Notes: generated by a model from the letters alone, not told the origin. Positions 24,591 to 36,041 are shown, counted from the stretch's first letter. The stretch: 64,000 nt of DNA from Pomacea canaliculata (GCF_003073045.1 NC_037590.1:9071042-9135041); one strand, 5' to 3'. Made by a program: numbers and translations.

Positions 24591-24765
24591 TCGGAGTTTT
24601 ATCCTGGCAGCAACTAAGGCTATATCATAGCAAAGCAGCCTCCCCTGTAAATAGGTTCCACATGCAGAGAAGAGCGTGCTCTAGACAAGATCTGATCGAC
24701 CTGTGTACCAAACGCAGGAGCAGGCCATCGTCTTCAGACTACAGTCTGCACCCAACTCTTGGTGT
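24590..24765 (-). repeat. tRNA-derived SINE, family C copy 3
   Basis: It matches the 8.0-kb copy over CAGCAACTAA, GGCTATATCA, GCAAAGCAGCC, CCCTGTAAA and CACATGCAGAGAA, and continues to AGATCTGATCGACCTGTGTACC at its tRNA-like end. Longer than copy 2, with a microsatellite tail. Confidence 0.6.
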
Positions 24766-25244
24766 ACCTGCACAAGCTGGGGATATCCCACTCAAGTGAA
24801 TGCCTATGTGAAATTGGAATTCAAACCTCATGTTATCAAAAACTATTTAAATGATCTTCATGTCTCTGATGCAAAAGCCTAGTGATAAAACCTACAATAT
24901 ATCAGCTTATCTGTGACTAAAATGATGACTCATTTTTGCATTTTATTGACAATTAGGCCTAGTAGAAAAAGACTCTACAGTAAATAATACTGATAATGAT
25001 GTATTTTATTTCAATATTTAGAATAGTATACGCGTTGTTTTTATTTCCCAACTCTAGCTTTAAAAGATCTTTTCTTGAATTATCGATTCTCACAAATTTT
25101 GCGGATTTGTTTACCCGAAAGTAAATGAAATCACTCACAGGTGATTAGGTCAAGTTTTAAAGATTCGTCGGTGATGCAAGGGGCCGAACTTTAGAGGCCA
25201 TTTTATATAGGGACTGTGTCCATCTTTACACCGAGGCTTCTCCA

Positions 25245-25470
25245 ACCGGGGAAGTGGATAGTCGAGTGGTTAGAGCGCTGGCGCTCTGGTTCAATGCCCG
25301 AAAAGCACGATAAGCTCGTGGGATTGGGTACCTGACTCCATAGAGGTTTGGGTAAGGTAAGGCAGCGATCGAGCATGCATAGGTGGCCCCGAGAAAAGTG
25401 GTCTTTAACACCTCACCCTTCAGCGACCTGAAAAGGTTAGTGGATGACCTTTATCGTTACCTTCTCCAAC
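25245..25470 (+). repeat. tRNA-derived SINE, family A copy 3
   Basis: This is the most complete SINE A copy. The head is TAGTCGAGTGGTTAGAGCGC (box-A-like, serine/leucine-tRNA style), with a degenerate B-box around GGTTCAATGCCCG. The body is GGGTACCTGACTCCATAGAG, GGTAAGGTAAGGCAGCG, GGCCCCGAGAAAAGTGG, AACACCTCACCCTTCAGCGAC, with a GACCTTTATCGTTACCTT 3' end. Confidence 0.75.
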
Positions 25471-26039
25471 CGCTAGGTCATATGAAGGTGTGTTCCCGCT
25501 ACGTCACACAACCGCTTAGTGTATGCAGATAAAACAAGGTGGCTTGTCTGTAAATTTACCTGAGGACTGGTTCACAAAGCACCCCGAAGCCATGCAGGTG
25601 ATCGTGTTGAAAACTCAGCGTAAAAGATGGGGAGAAGCTCCTATAGTGCAATAAATTATGCAAATCTGCAAGAAGCTTGTGACCTGATATAATGTTCAAA
25701 TTCCCGTTATAAATGTCCCGAAAAGTCACTTTTCAGAAATCATAAAGAACCATTAAAGGTAAGTAAATAATCATTGCGTACTTTTTGTTTCGCAAAGGAT
25801 TATTTTTTTTCTAATCACAAGGAATAGTGACAGTTTCTGTTTCTGTGCAGTTTTGTTTACGGAGAGTAAATTCAAGACTTTTGGTAATACATTTTCGGAA
25901 TGTGATAGATAGGGCACGAATTATTTATATTATTGACAGAATATCTTAGAGCATGTGTCATAAGGTCTGAAATTCAAAATCGAAGTAGCATTAATGTATA
26001 TCTAGTGAGTCTATTGATATTTAAATTAAAGAACATCTG

Positions 26040-26545
26040 ATGCAGGGGAGATGAGAAAACCAGAGTACCCGACGGCCAGAGAGGAATTCTAAGTCTGGCA
26101 TCTTTTAACTGCAGTGGTGACAAGTGAGTGTTCTAACCACTACACTACCGGCGACTCTATGATTGGTTTGTTTGGCGGGAGCGTGCTTCCACCTAGAGGT
26201 GATCTCCAACTATGAGGAGAGAGGAAGGGGTAGGAAACAGAAAAACCCGGTGAGCAAGTGTCACATACAGAGAGCATCCCTAGACGAGATTTGAACCCAG
26301 GGCTTTTCCATGCAGTGATGATAAGCGAGTGTCTTAAACTCTACACTACACGGGGTTTTGTTGTTGTGGAAGGGGAAAGTGCTTCCACATAAACGTGATT
26401 TCGTACTGTTGGGGTGAGGTGGATAACACTACCGGCTGATCTGTGGTACTCGCGCCATGACCCATTGTATGATATTTATATGGTCTTTGGTCTTCAAACT
26501 TAAGGCCCCGCTCTTCTGTAACCACTGGGCTATCCGTTTATTGTG
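26040..26545 (-). repeat. cluster of three SINE B heads or bodies
   Basis: Three tRNA-like heads in a row are read on the minus strand: GGTAGTGTAGTGGTTAGAAC near 26,150, GTAGTGTAGAGTTTAAGACAC near 26,350 and GGATAGCCCAGTGGTTACAG near 26,540. The middle copy is fullest, with a B-box GGGTTCAAATC and the body features TGTGACACTTGCTCACCGGG and GGTGGAAGCACGC before AAACAAACCAA. The first and third are partial. The series looks like nested or sequential insertions. Confidence 0.65.
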
Positions 26546-26921
26546 ACTGGAAACTTTTAAGGCTAGATTGCTTACATGAGGGAAGCACACAATTAAATTT
26601 TACGTTTCTGACAGGTTAATAGGATAGAGCGTGTCATAAGTACATGCCTAAACATGTGTACCATACATCAAACTTTCCTCCATCCACCTCATCATTTCGC
26701 GCAACCTTTAAGTTGGCCTAGCCTTGGGAATAATATATACATAAAACAAACCAAGCTTTCATGTAAGCACACAACTAAGCTGAGGCATTAAGATTGTTGC
26801 CCTTTCTTATTATTCTGCTCCTCTACTACCACAAACCGGGCACTACAGATACTACTCTTGGGACTTTCAAAGAAATAAATCCTAAGGTGCGCAATAATTT
26901 TTTTCTGTCGTCCTGTAGAGG

Positions 26922-27040
26922 AACATACGGCGATACGATATGCTGAATACACCCTTCTCGTCTGGTTACCGAAAGTAAACAGAGTTGGGCCTCGTTAGTA
27001 CTTGGATGGGTGACTGTCTGTAAACACCTGTTGTATTGCA
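26922..27040 (+). rRNA. 5S rRNA-like sequence (diverged copy or 5S-derived SINE head)
   Basis: The 119-base stretch follows the 5S rRNA order from end to end: CATACGGCGATACGA near the start, TGAATACACCC, TCTCGTCTGGTTACCGAA (box A region), TTGGGCCTCGTTAGTACTTGG, and GATGGGTGAC (box C), then a 3' arm ending TTGTATTGCA. The length is that of 5S rRNA, but several helix positions are changed (for example the last arm reads TCTGTAAACACCTG). No second copy is adjacent, so this is not part of a normal 5S array as seen. Probably a pseudogene or a retroposed SINE3-type head rather than a functional gene. Confidence 0.6.
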
Positions 27041-27984
27041 TTCTTATTTTATTTAGGGGTATACAGGCACAAGCGTATTTGTGCTTCTAACAACTAGTGA
27101 TGTGTTTTCATTTACAGATAATGTTCTTGCGTGAGTCAAAGGATAATTTCCGTTATAGGTGTGCACATTATACAGACATTAACGACTAATTGATTGTTTG
27201 TTTGAAATAATCATTTTGCATATTATTAGCTTCAGTTGTTATTTATGGTTTGTACTTTGTGCTTTTGCTAAGGCGAGGAAATATAGCCTTGGGGTTGGAT
27301 TAACCGGGGAATGTTGCGGAGTTTTGGATGAGTTGTTGTAGTCCACATGAGACAGGCACTGAGACAGCTGCAATGCGAAACCAGAAACCGCGACCAACCG
27401 AGCGAAGAGTATCGAGTCCACGTACCAGGTCATGGGATGAATAAAGGCTTAATTAACCCATTAAATGTCGCGTTAGATTTGAGTTTATATCATTTGAAAA
27501 TATGTTAGACATTACCATCCACGTTAACTGAATAAAATAAATTTTTAAAAGTTTTTGAACACCGTTTTCTTTAAAAATGTACTGAAAAAGGTACAATAAT
27601 TTTTTCGTAGGTCTCGGGATTTTCTTTGATGCATATAACATAAAATATAAATGTGTGAGGGCCACTCTTAGAAAAAGTTATTTATAAATATTTATGCTTT
27701 TATATTTTAAGTTATATGCATTGAAGAAAATCCTGAAACCTAACGAAAAAAATCCTTTTACCATTTTCAGTGCATGTCAAATAAAAGTTAAAAAAGATTT
27801 TTACTTATTTTATTTTAAACTTTCTAGTCTTTTTGAATTTTTATCGATTTTTTTCGTTTTACTTTGTGAATTTATTCCCTTCTTCAATTCAATATAAACT
27901 ATATGCAAATTATAAATATGATGACATAAATCTAATTCTCAAAGACAGCCTTTCTTCATAAGTTACCAAACTAATGGCTTGGTT

Positions 27985-28130
27985 TAGCAGATTACACTAT
28001 ACGGGGAAGAAAGGCACTTGAAAGTACTAGACCTAATTAAAAGCTTTAAGACTTTAAATGGCTCTGTGCCATCAGTTCTTGTGCATTATTCACTGAGCCT
28101 AGCAGAGTCTCGTAGAAAGTGCGAATAGTC
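27985..28130 (+). mobile_element. possible LINE fragment
   Basis: A short frame (KVLDLIKSFKTLNGS...) resembles the RLDLIxVFKILNG block found after the reverse transcriptase in many CR1/Jockey-like LINEs. It is short and ends in a stop, so the call rests on one motif. A G-homopolymer follows at 28,252. Confidence 0.3.
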
Positions 28131-28269
28131 TGTAGAGCTGAAGCGACCAAAGACCAAGTACGAGAACTCCTGACGGGTAAGATATTGCGCAAGTTATTTC
28201 CCATACAGTTGCCGCAAGTGTACAGGATCCGATAAATTAAAAAAAAAAATTGGGGGGGGGGGGGTACTT

Positions 28270-31200
28270 GTAGACTGTTGTAAATGATTTAACAGTGATT
28301 AAGAAATGATTGCAGTGTCATCAGAAATGAGAAACTGGTATTTCGGACCTCTAGAGCAATGGGAAGTGGGTAGAAAATTGATTACAAAATTCCAAAGTAA
28401 TGGAGACAGTCAATAGATTGCATCTTTGAATATAGAGTAATCTCTATGATAAAAAGACATACAATTTAAGAAAAGTTTGGCATTCTATAGACAGTTGAAT
28501 ATGTACTGCTAGCCTTTTTATGTTTAACATGTATTGTCTAAAGTAATGCATTAATTTTTTGCAATGTTCATATTGATCATTTAGCAGACCACATTGAAAA
28601 ATATTATTTAACTTATTTGATATTTGATATATAAAGGTAATGGTCAAAGATATTTAAATTTTAATGCTTTTTTTTGGTGTGGTAAGTGTTTGTTCACTCT
28701 CGTATAGTTGATATACCACAAGTTTACATTTGCAATACATTTGCATTTGATTAATGAGTTTTTCCAACAAACAAAAACATCAAAGCAGAAGAGCACCTAT
28801 ATAATATAAGCCCTCCGCATAGTAAGAGTTAATCACAGTCAACCTCTCTGGCGCGTTCCTTTGACTTTCAGATCAGATTATGTTATTTACAGCTGGAATC
28901 CCGCCAGACATAAAACTGCTTTCAAATGCACTCCAAGATTATTTTTTTTTTGTTATTATGTTTTCTTGCCTTTATATAGCAATTAAAGGCGTCATTCAAC
29001 GAGGTCAGTCAGGTACCACGAATTTTAAAAAAATTCATGACACACTATATAATTCGATCTGAGGATCTGAGGATTTTTCTTTTCTTTTTCAATCCTTTAT
29101 ATTTACATTTCTGTCCGTATTTCTTCCTCATGGTGAGCAGACGCGTCCCATTTGGCCTTACTCTGCACTTTCACAGGTTGTCACGGCAACTGGCTAGCTT
29201 ACTCCTGCATGGTAGTCTGCAAGCCAACTTTACCTGACTAAAGCAAACCTGCTCAAACTTGTCATACAACGTTTCTAAACTGAATTCCCAAGACTGCAAT
29301 TACTCCAGCTACGGAAAAGCGAACCCAGTCTTTAAATCCGTTTCTGATGGAGCTAAGGCGGTCGACACTAGTCATGACGGTGTGCTAGTGCTGAATGTTC
29401 GAATAACCTTCGACACATTGAGTTGGCGTGTAGTGTAGCAAAGGACACAACCCAAAGGCGAAGGAAAGGGTGGTAAGTTGAAAATTCTGTTTCTTCACTT
29501 GCTCCGTCTGACATTATAACCGCCTCCTTCCCCAAGACACACACACACGAGAGAGAGAGAAAGAAAAAAACTTTAATATGTGACCTGACCCCTCTGGGCC
29601 ATTCACAAAACAAACACTTAACTGTTACACTTGACGCCCCGATCTTCGGATAGGAGCGACACCAAAGCAAACTTATGTGCTCCCATGCTATTTTACCGGA
29701 ACGAGCAACTAAAGCTTCGCCAAGGACAGTCACAGTCTATTTGCCACGCTATTCTTTCTCGTTCACGTGTAAAACTCTAATGTGTCGTGTCTAATTGCCC
29801 ACACGATTTTTTTTCGCTATTCTTGTTGGTCGCTACTCACAACACCTCAAGTAATGATTGTACACTACACGTCTCTTGGTATGCACATGTAAATACTTGT
29901 GTTTACGAGCATGCTGTTTCTTTTCAAGGGCAACTATTGTAGAAAGATGATCTACGAGCAGCGTTAGCAGTAATCTTAAGTACTACTTTCAATAATAAAA
30001 GCATCTTAAGCATAGTCACCTTTGACAGATATGATCTATGAAAATCAGTTATATGTCAGTGAGGCTCTCAGATGACAGAGACATTACCCATAAAAATCTT
30101 TCAAAGTCAGTTTGTTTTTTTGTTTTTTTTTAAATTTTTCCAAGGGAAAAGTAAGAGGAAAAGTATGACTGTTTGGTCCATGGAAGCTAGTGATTAGTAA
30201 CATTATTACTAAGTCTAAGCCTAACTATAATCTTAGCTTCTGCTAATGTATACTACTTTTCTTAAAAAATGTTCAGCCTACAAGTTAAGAATTAGTTAAA
30301 GTTGCATAATTGATTAGTGTTACCATCCATAACTAGTCCATGATCTGTGTCATTGATCTGTAAACAGAGGTGTCATAACACAGTCATTTACACAACTCCT
30401 CCACATAAAGATTGTTAAGATTATCTCCATAAATTTTTCAATCCTCACTTCAAAACAGAGAGGGATGCACCCCATAAAACACATTTTTCAAGTAGTAGCT
30501 GAGCACACATTTTGCACACTATGCAGCTTTCAAGAATGTTTGCAATAGAGAGAAAGTTTGTCCGAGACATTAGAAGGGAAGCACTTAACTAGTACTGATT
30601 AATGTTATCTTATTCTCATCATCCTTTCATTATAATACTGAACATTGCCAGCAGTTCACTCACTTTTTATTTGATTCACTGTTTGTTTGTTTATTTTTTG
30701 CTATTTAAATTACACCAAATGTATCTATTTAATTAGCATCCTTGATACATAAGGAGAAAGAAATCCAAAGGCAAATACAATCTTTATTTTATTTCATTTT
30801 GTTTATTTATTTATTTATTTTTGCTTTTAGCAGTTTGTTACAGCATTTTGGTTAAGCATTGACTGGTTGCATTGACGGAGGAAAATGCATATTTCTTCAT
30901 GATGACTTTTGCACCATTAAGGGGGTAGAGTTGATGGTTTGATTAAGGGTATAGAGAAGAAATTGTTATTGTCAACATGGTATAGCATGTTTTAGTGTTT
31001 GTTTCCTTGGTACCCTACAAGCTTGCATGATGTAGGTCCATTTTTATATGCCTGCTAGTTTGTACATTGTTTTTTAGAGTGAAGAAAAAAATAACCAATT
31101 TTTTTTTTTGCACAAATTCTGAAAACTACCAATAGCAGCGGTACTGGGAGAACTTTTTAGAGTAGTTTGACTTTTTCTTTCCTCATCTCCTGGCACAGTT

Positions 31201-31440
31201 GCTGTTGTGACAATCCTCACAGCCCACTGCATTCTTATCATAGCTTTCTTTCATATGTAAATTTTATCAACTTCTCAAATGCATGACCTAGCTCTGCTAA
31301 ATAGCAGTCATGCACCATTTAATCCTTTGCCTCTCCTCCCAGACATAATTATTGTAAATCTTGCTGCATGTTTTGTCAGTAAATCGTTTCAGGGTTAGGT
31401 AGTGGTGAATACTCTCAAACTTTTTAACTGACCTAGGTGT
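28270..31440. other. no gene recognised
   Basis: AT-rich DNA with simple repeats, including a short CA/GA run at 29,540-29,565 and TTTATTTA repeats at 30,788-30,820. A 121-codon minus frame at 29,368-29,733 has no recognisable features. Nothing else is supported. Confidence 0.4.
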
Positions 31441-31469
31441 AAGGCACTCAAAAGTATTTATGAAATACT

Positions 31470-31570
31470 CGGGAGCATGCTATGGAACAGCCTTCCTCTC
31501 CATGTTAAGCAACTGAACTCCCTGAAATGCTTTTGACGCCATCTACCTAAATACATTCAGGAAAACTAGA
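31470..31570 (+). mobile_element. LINE 3' coding remnant (WNSLPL motif)
   Basis: The frame WNSLPLHVKQLNSLKCF ends in a stop and is followed by RHLPKYIQ in another frame. This is the WNsLPxxxxxxxsxxxFKxxLKxxL block typical of the C-terminus of CR1/Jockey-type LINE proteins. It is a fragment with at least one break. Confidence 0.45.
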
Positions 31571-31880
31571 TGAGGCCTCTAGAGATACCTCCCAACTCCA
31601 GGAAACCTTGTAAATATATGTTTTTCTTAACCACCACTTTTGTACATATTCACCTCTTACTCTCCTTTGATACCTTACCTTATGTTTACTACTAATTATT
31701 GTTATAGTACTTAAATTAGTTTCTTTTTCCCCATAAAGGGCGAGGACTAAATGGAAAAAAATGTCTTGCTTATTTTACTTCTCGTTAATGAATAATTGTC
31801 ATTGTCCCTCTTTTATTCTTGCACGACCACGACACTGCCTTATTCTCATGAGGTCAGCATGTGTTTATTGTTATAACATA

Positions 31881-32023
31881 GGTTTCCCACCTGAGCCTCT
31901 CAAATCTGCCAGTTCGAGCGTCACCAAAATTCTCTCAAGCCAGTCGTCTCGCTAGCGACTGGAGAAGAAAGCAGCGTTAATGAAACGGCTCTGCGATTCC
32001 CCGTCTGTCGCTCACGGGGCGTC
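31881..32023 (+). other. 5' UTR of the second SLC16-like gene, with candidate acceptor
   Basis: ATAACATAG ends at 31880 and offers an acceptor 143 bases before the ATG at 32024, in the same position as the 5' UTR acceptor of the paralogue at 12.8 kb. The stretch becomes CpG-rich towards the start codon. Confidence 0.4.
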
Positions 32024-35000
32024 ATGGCGCTCGCGTCACACCCCAAGGACGTTAAGCTCCACGGCAAGGACTCTCCGTCGTTTCCAGGAATCTTGTCGGA
32101 CTCGTCCTCGTCCGTGGCGTCAGAAGGTGTGACGGAGTCCGTGACGTCCTCGGAGTCTGTGGCGGGAGCGACCTCGTCGTCCCTCCCGCCGGCGCCGGAC
32201 GGGGGTGGGGATGGTTCGTGCTGCTGGGCGCCTTTGTCATCAATATCGTTGTGGGCGGCACCTCCTTCTCATTCGGCGTCATGTACGTGCACCTGCTGAA
32301 GGAGTTCCAGCAGAGCAAGAGCGCCACAGCCTGGGTGGCCTCCATCTTGTACTGCGTGTCCTTGCTGCTGGGCCCAGTGGCCAGCACGCTTACGGTCCGC
32401 TTCGGGCTGCGCAAGGTCACAATCGCTGCGGGGCTGGTCACCACCGCCGGCTTCCTGGCCAGCGCTCTCGCACCCTCCCTGTGGGTGCTATACTTCACCT
32501 TCGGTGTAGTGGTGGGGGCCGGCTTCGCCGTGTGTGACGTCACGGCCTCTGTGGCGGTGGCCTACTACTTCCGGAAGCGGCGCGCGCTGGCTACGGGGTT
32601 GTCTGAGTGCGGCACGGGTATCGGCACCTTCGCCTTTCCTCCGCTGTGCGAGGCACTGGTGGACACCTACGGCTGGCGCGGCGCCTTTGTCCTCATGGGC
32701 GGCATCGCTCTGCACGTAACCGTCTGCGGGGCGCTCTTCCGCCCGCTGGACGCCTTCGACCGCCTAGCTGGCTCGCCTGTCGTCTGGATACTCCGCCTCC
32801 TGGCCCAGAGCAGATCAGTGACTCTGCGTCGCTAACATGCTGCGAGGACGGGAAAGTGATCATCCGGGCACGGTCACAGCTGGTTTTGCCCACATTTTGT
32901 GTCACTGACAGCGATCGCAACTTGCTCGAAGTCTCAGCAGGAGTCCCCCAGGTGCCTAGGACCGTTGCCAAGCCAAGGACTACTTTGCACGGGTACCTGA
33001 TCACCAGAAATCTTGCTGGTACCAACAGGAGAGTCGCCGGCGACATGACATGGAGGAAGATGATGTCAAAGAGTTTCCCTGTTGTAAACCATTCAAGTCG
33101 CCCTCCTGATAGCACCGAGAAAAGAAAATGTCAACAAAAGTTTCGGTCAGAGTACCTTTCTTTAAACGACATGAAGGTTATGTCTGTGTCTGAAGCGGGA
33201 GACAGCGGTGTAAATGAGTCTCCGAGACGCATTCTGATCAAATGCCTTCCGCCAACAGAAAACGGCTTTTCAAGTCCACGCCAGGCTTACACCTTCGTGT
33301 CAGACAAGGCGGTGAGCACTGTGGAGGCGAAGGGTGGAACCGAGGTGACACGTAAACAAGCTTTTCCAGGAGGGGACGCCGATTTGGGTGTGTCTCCCAG
33401 TTGCAACAATGTCGATGCCCCTGCTGCCGGACCCTGATGTCATTTTTCGCCATTGCACGTCACTACCCATGACGGCCAGCTGTCCCGAGCTGCACTTCGG
33501 CCGTGCCGACAGCGTTTCTGACCAGACATCATCTCAGAAGTACTCTGTGTGTCTCTCCAAGGCGAAGGACTTGCTTAAGGCCGCTTTCGACAAGGAGATC
33601 CTCAGACACTCGCCATTTCTACTGTTCACCGCTTCTAACTTCCTGATGTACTTCTGGGGCGATGTCCCCTACCTGTTCGCGAATGACTTTGCCCTGGAGA
33701 GAGGCGTGCCCGACACCCAGGCCAGTTTCCTCATCTCCATCATCGGAATCGTCAATACAGTGGGGCAGGTAAGAGTTCTGTAACCGACCACAACCTTCGA
33801 AGGCAAGGGGTGACTTTTGCTGTGCAGTTCGATAGGCTCTGTCTGTGTAGGATGATTAGCCTCTTGCTCCTTTCTTTGAATATGAGGTTAGCCAATCTCT
33901 ACACTTATTGGGTATTAGAGAGGTGCACTTTTTTCTAATGATTTATAATTACCTTTACCCAGTACAAAATATTATTTCCCCTAACTCTGGGTGAATACTT
34001 CTGTTCTTGGGATGCCCGCCTGCATCTGTCACCATGATCAGAAAGAGGTCAACGTGAAGATTGCACGTGGATACGTTTACTTTGCAAAGGCCTTAAACAA
34101 TGCTGAGATCTGTTAAGTAGGTATATGTGGGAATATCTACTTTGGAAAATAATACATTTTACTGAGCTTAACCCATTCTTTACCCTAGGAAGAAGATAAG
34201 CCTGTCGTCTGTAAGATCGCAAGCCTGTTAAATGAAACGGTCTGAATAGAGCAGTGGTTAGTCTCTTTTGTCACCCTTTACAGAAAATTGTAAGGTTCTG
34301 GGTAAAGATTTCTTTCATAGAGGCTGGGTTGGAAGCGGGATACACACGGCTCTCTAGGAGTAGCACTTGTTCACGGGAATAGCCATCAGGTAACTGCTAT
34401 TTCACCAGTCCTTCAGCACAACTTTGCTCCTTAGTGCGGAAGCACCACCAGGTAGACACACTTTCCTGTCCAATCAACCAAGCATTTCTAGAAAGCTTCC
34501 AAAGGACAAGTTCCGTTTAAATTCAGATATACCCATCATTGGTTAAATAATTTTCTATCTCCCCTTTCATAAAACGACCCGGTAATAAATTTGCAAAATG
34601 TGGTGATGTTGTGCAAGATTATTTCGATGTTTGTGCAGGTTATCTATGGCGTGATCGGCGACACCAGCTGCAACCTCACCGTTGTCTTCGGAGTGTCGGT
34701 CGTGGCGTCAGGCGTGGTGGTGGTGCTGCTGCCTTTCGCAGAGTCCTACTGGTTCATGGCTGTACTCTGTGGTCTCTACGGCTTCTTCGACGCTGCTTGC
34801 TATGCCCTCATCACCGCCATTCTGGTCAGTTACGTCGGACTGGACAAGCTGGCCCACGCCTATGGCCTTGTCATGATGGGCAAGGGTCTTGCTAACCTCG
34901 GGGGCCCTCCCGTGGCGGGCAAGTTATCATTTTTTTCATCTTTCGAGTTTGTAAATGTATTTTCCGAAAGCCTTAGATATTTCACTAAGGATATGTGGTG

Positions 35001-35318
35001 TTAATAGAACAAAGGCAAATACAACATCAATATCACATATAAATGCTTTAGAATTTTATGTTAGTCTTAATCTTAGACGATGTAAAAGCATTTTTAATGG
35101 ACAAGTCGTTTATGCTGTTGGGTGGCCTTTTTGGTCAGTTGTGCGATCTCAGGAGGTTGGCTTGTTATTTTCACTGCTGTACAGGATGGCTGACCGATGA
35201 GACCAGCTACACCGTGGCTTTCTCTGTGGGTGGAAGCATCATCATCCTCTCGGGCCTCATCCTCTTTCCCTCCTACATCGTCGGGGTGTGCCGTCGTCAT
35301 CGTTCTGGGACGTCGTGA
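32024..35318 (+). CDS. second monocarboxylate-transporter-like gene (SLC16 family), reading frame broken three times
   Basis: Exons are 32024-33768, 34639-34918 and 35185-35318. It is clearly paralogous to the minus-strand gene at 8.9-12.6 kb: ATG exon, 280-base middle exon, same phases (0 and 1), same PPAPDGG start of the SLC16 signature, RALATG and GTGIG motifs, YFWGDVPYLFA opening the second half, and the last segment pair GWLTDETSYTVAFS. The large exon is not continuous. The frame shifts near 32,205 (inside the DGGWGW signature, in a G-rich run), near 32,765 and near 33,400. The middle loop is about 200 residues, shorter than in the paralogue and lacking its cysteine cluster. The C-terminal tail stops soon after the last membrane segment. 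Exons 2 and 3 are intact. It may be a young pseudogene, or a real gene with sequencing indels in GC-rich DNA. Substrate unknown; the segment-8 arginine of lactate carriers is absent here too. Confidence 0.75.
33769..34638 (+). other. first coding intron of the second SLC16-like gene, with a SINE
   Basis: Donor CAG|GTAAGA at 33768/33769; acceptor TTTGTGCAG ending at 34638. Phase 0, between NTVGQ and VIYGV. It contains the SINE B copy at about 34,235-34,490. Confidence 0.8.
34235..34490 (+). repeat. tRNA-derived SINE, family B copy (plus strand)
   Basis: The head AGAGCAGTGGTTAG is followed by TTGTCACCC. The body shares GGCTCTCTAGG, GCACTTGTTCACGGG and, near the end, GCGGAAGCACCACC and CAATCAACCAAG with the 26.2-kb cluster, in the opposite orientation. 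Confidence 0.55.
34919..35184 (+). other. GC-AG intron
   Basis: The exon ends GTG GCG G at 34918 and the intron begins GCAAGT, the known GC-donor consensus. The acceptor CTGCTGTACAG ends at 35184. With this border the exon is exactly 280 bases, the same as its paralogue, and the split glycine codon of PPVAGW is restored. No GT gives that result. Confidence 0.85.
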
Positions 35319-35531
35319 CCACGAGGGTGGGGCTGACGTGGTCACGTGGCAGGACGCTGGGTGTGGCAAGCCCTTGGTTAAGGAAATAATGGTGGGGACG
35401 CCGAATGCAGTGTGAAGAAAGGGATTACCTTTGATGAACGACTACCGGAGCAACAAAACAAACTAAACAAAAAAGTACCAGAACGCTGAATAATTCTTGC
35501 AGATTTGGTACCAGTGATGGTACTAATAGTA

Positions 35532-36041
35532 TAGTAAAACCTCCTTATTAACACCTTCCTTATTTCGACCCTTTCTTAGATACGATCCAGACATTTTTCC
35601 ACGGACGTATTTTGGAATGTACACGTCATCTATTTCGACTTCCCCGCCATAGCGACTTACGACTTACAAAAGCTTGTGCTCGATTCCGGCTTTTTACAGA
35701 TATCGTGTGTTGAAAAAAATAAACAGTACATTTTAAAATAGACTGCTTCTGACGACCGTTGGCCCCAGATTGCAGCTTTTTGCAGAAATAACGTAAAATA
35801 AATTTAAGTACATATTAAACGAGACTGCAAGTTCTTTGGGTCCACGGTCATTTGGACCTAAAACCAAATCGACCACTCTCCTTTAATCGAATCGACCCCA
35901 TCATGACCTCGGCCTACGTAAGACTACATAGTCCCAACACCGACAGTCGAATTGACCCAGTATAGTATGGCTGAACCAATTGGGTCGTATTGGGTCGAAA
36001 TGACCAAATGGAATTTGGCAAGTCTTAATGAGGTTTTACTC
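35532..36041. mobile_element. 510-bp MITE with pogo/Tigger-like ends
   Basis: AGTAAAACCTC at 35,533-35,543 is matched by its reverse complement at 36,030-36,040, and similarity continues inward (TTATTAA / ATTAAGA). A TA dinucleotide flanks each side, the target duplication of Tc1/mariner/pogo elements. There is no transposase frame. The interior has repeated AATCGACCC / TTGGGTCG motifs. A polyadenylation-like AATAAA at 35,718 lies inside it and could serve the transporter gene just upstream. Confidence 0.7.

Noticed and set aside
25245-25470. Possible functional tRNA gene
   Set aside because: The A-box-like head is followed by a degenerate B-box, no acceptor-stem pairing was visible, and the same head is attached to SINE bodies elsewhere.
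26826-27041. Minus-strand open frame over the 5S-like sequence
   Set aside because: The plus-strand match to the ordered 5S rRNA elements explains the sequence better.
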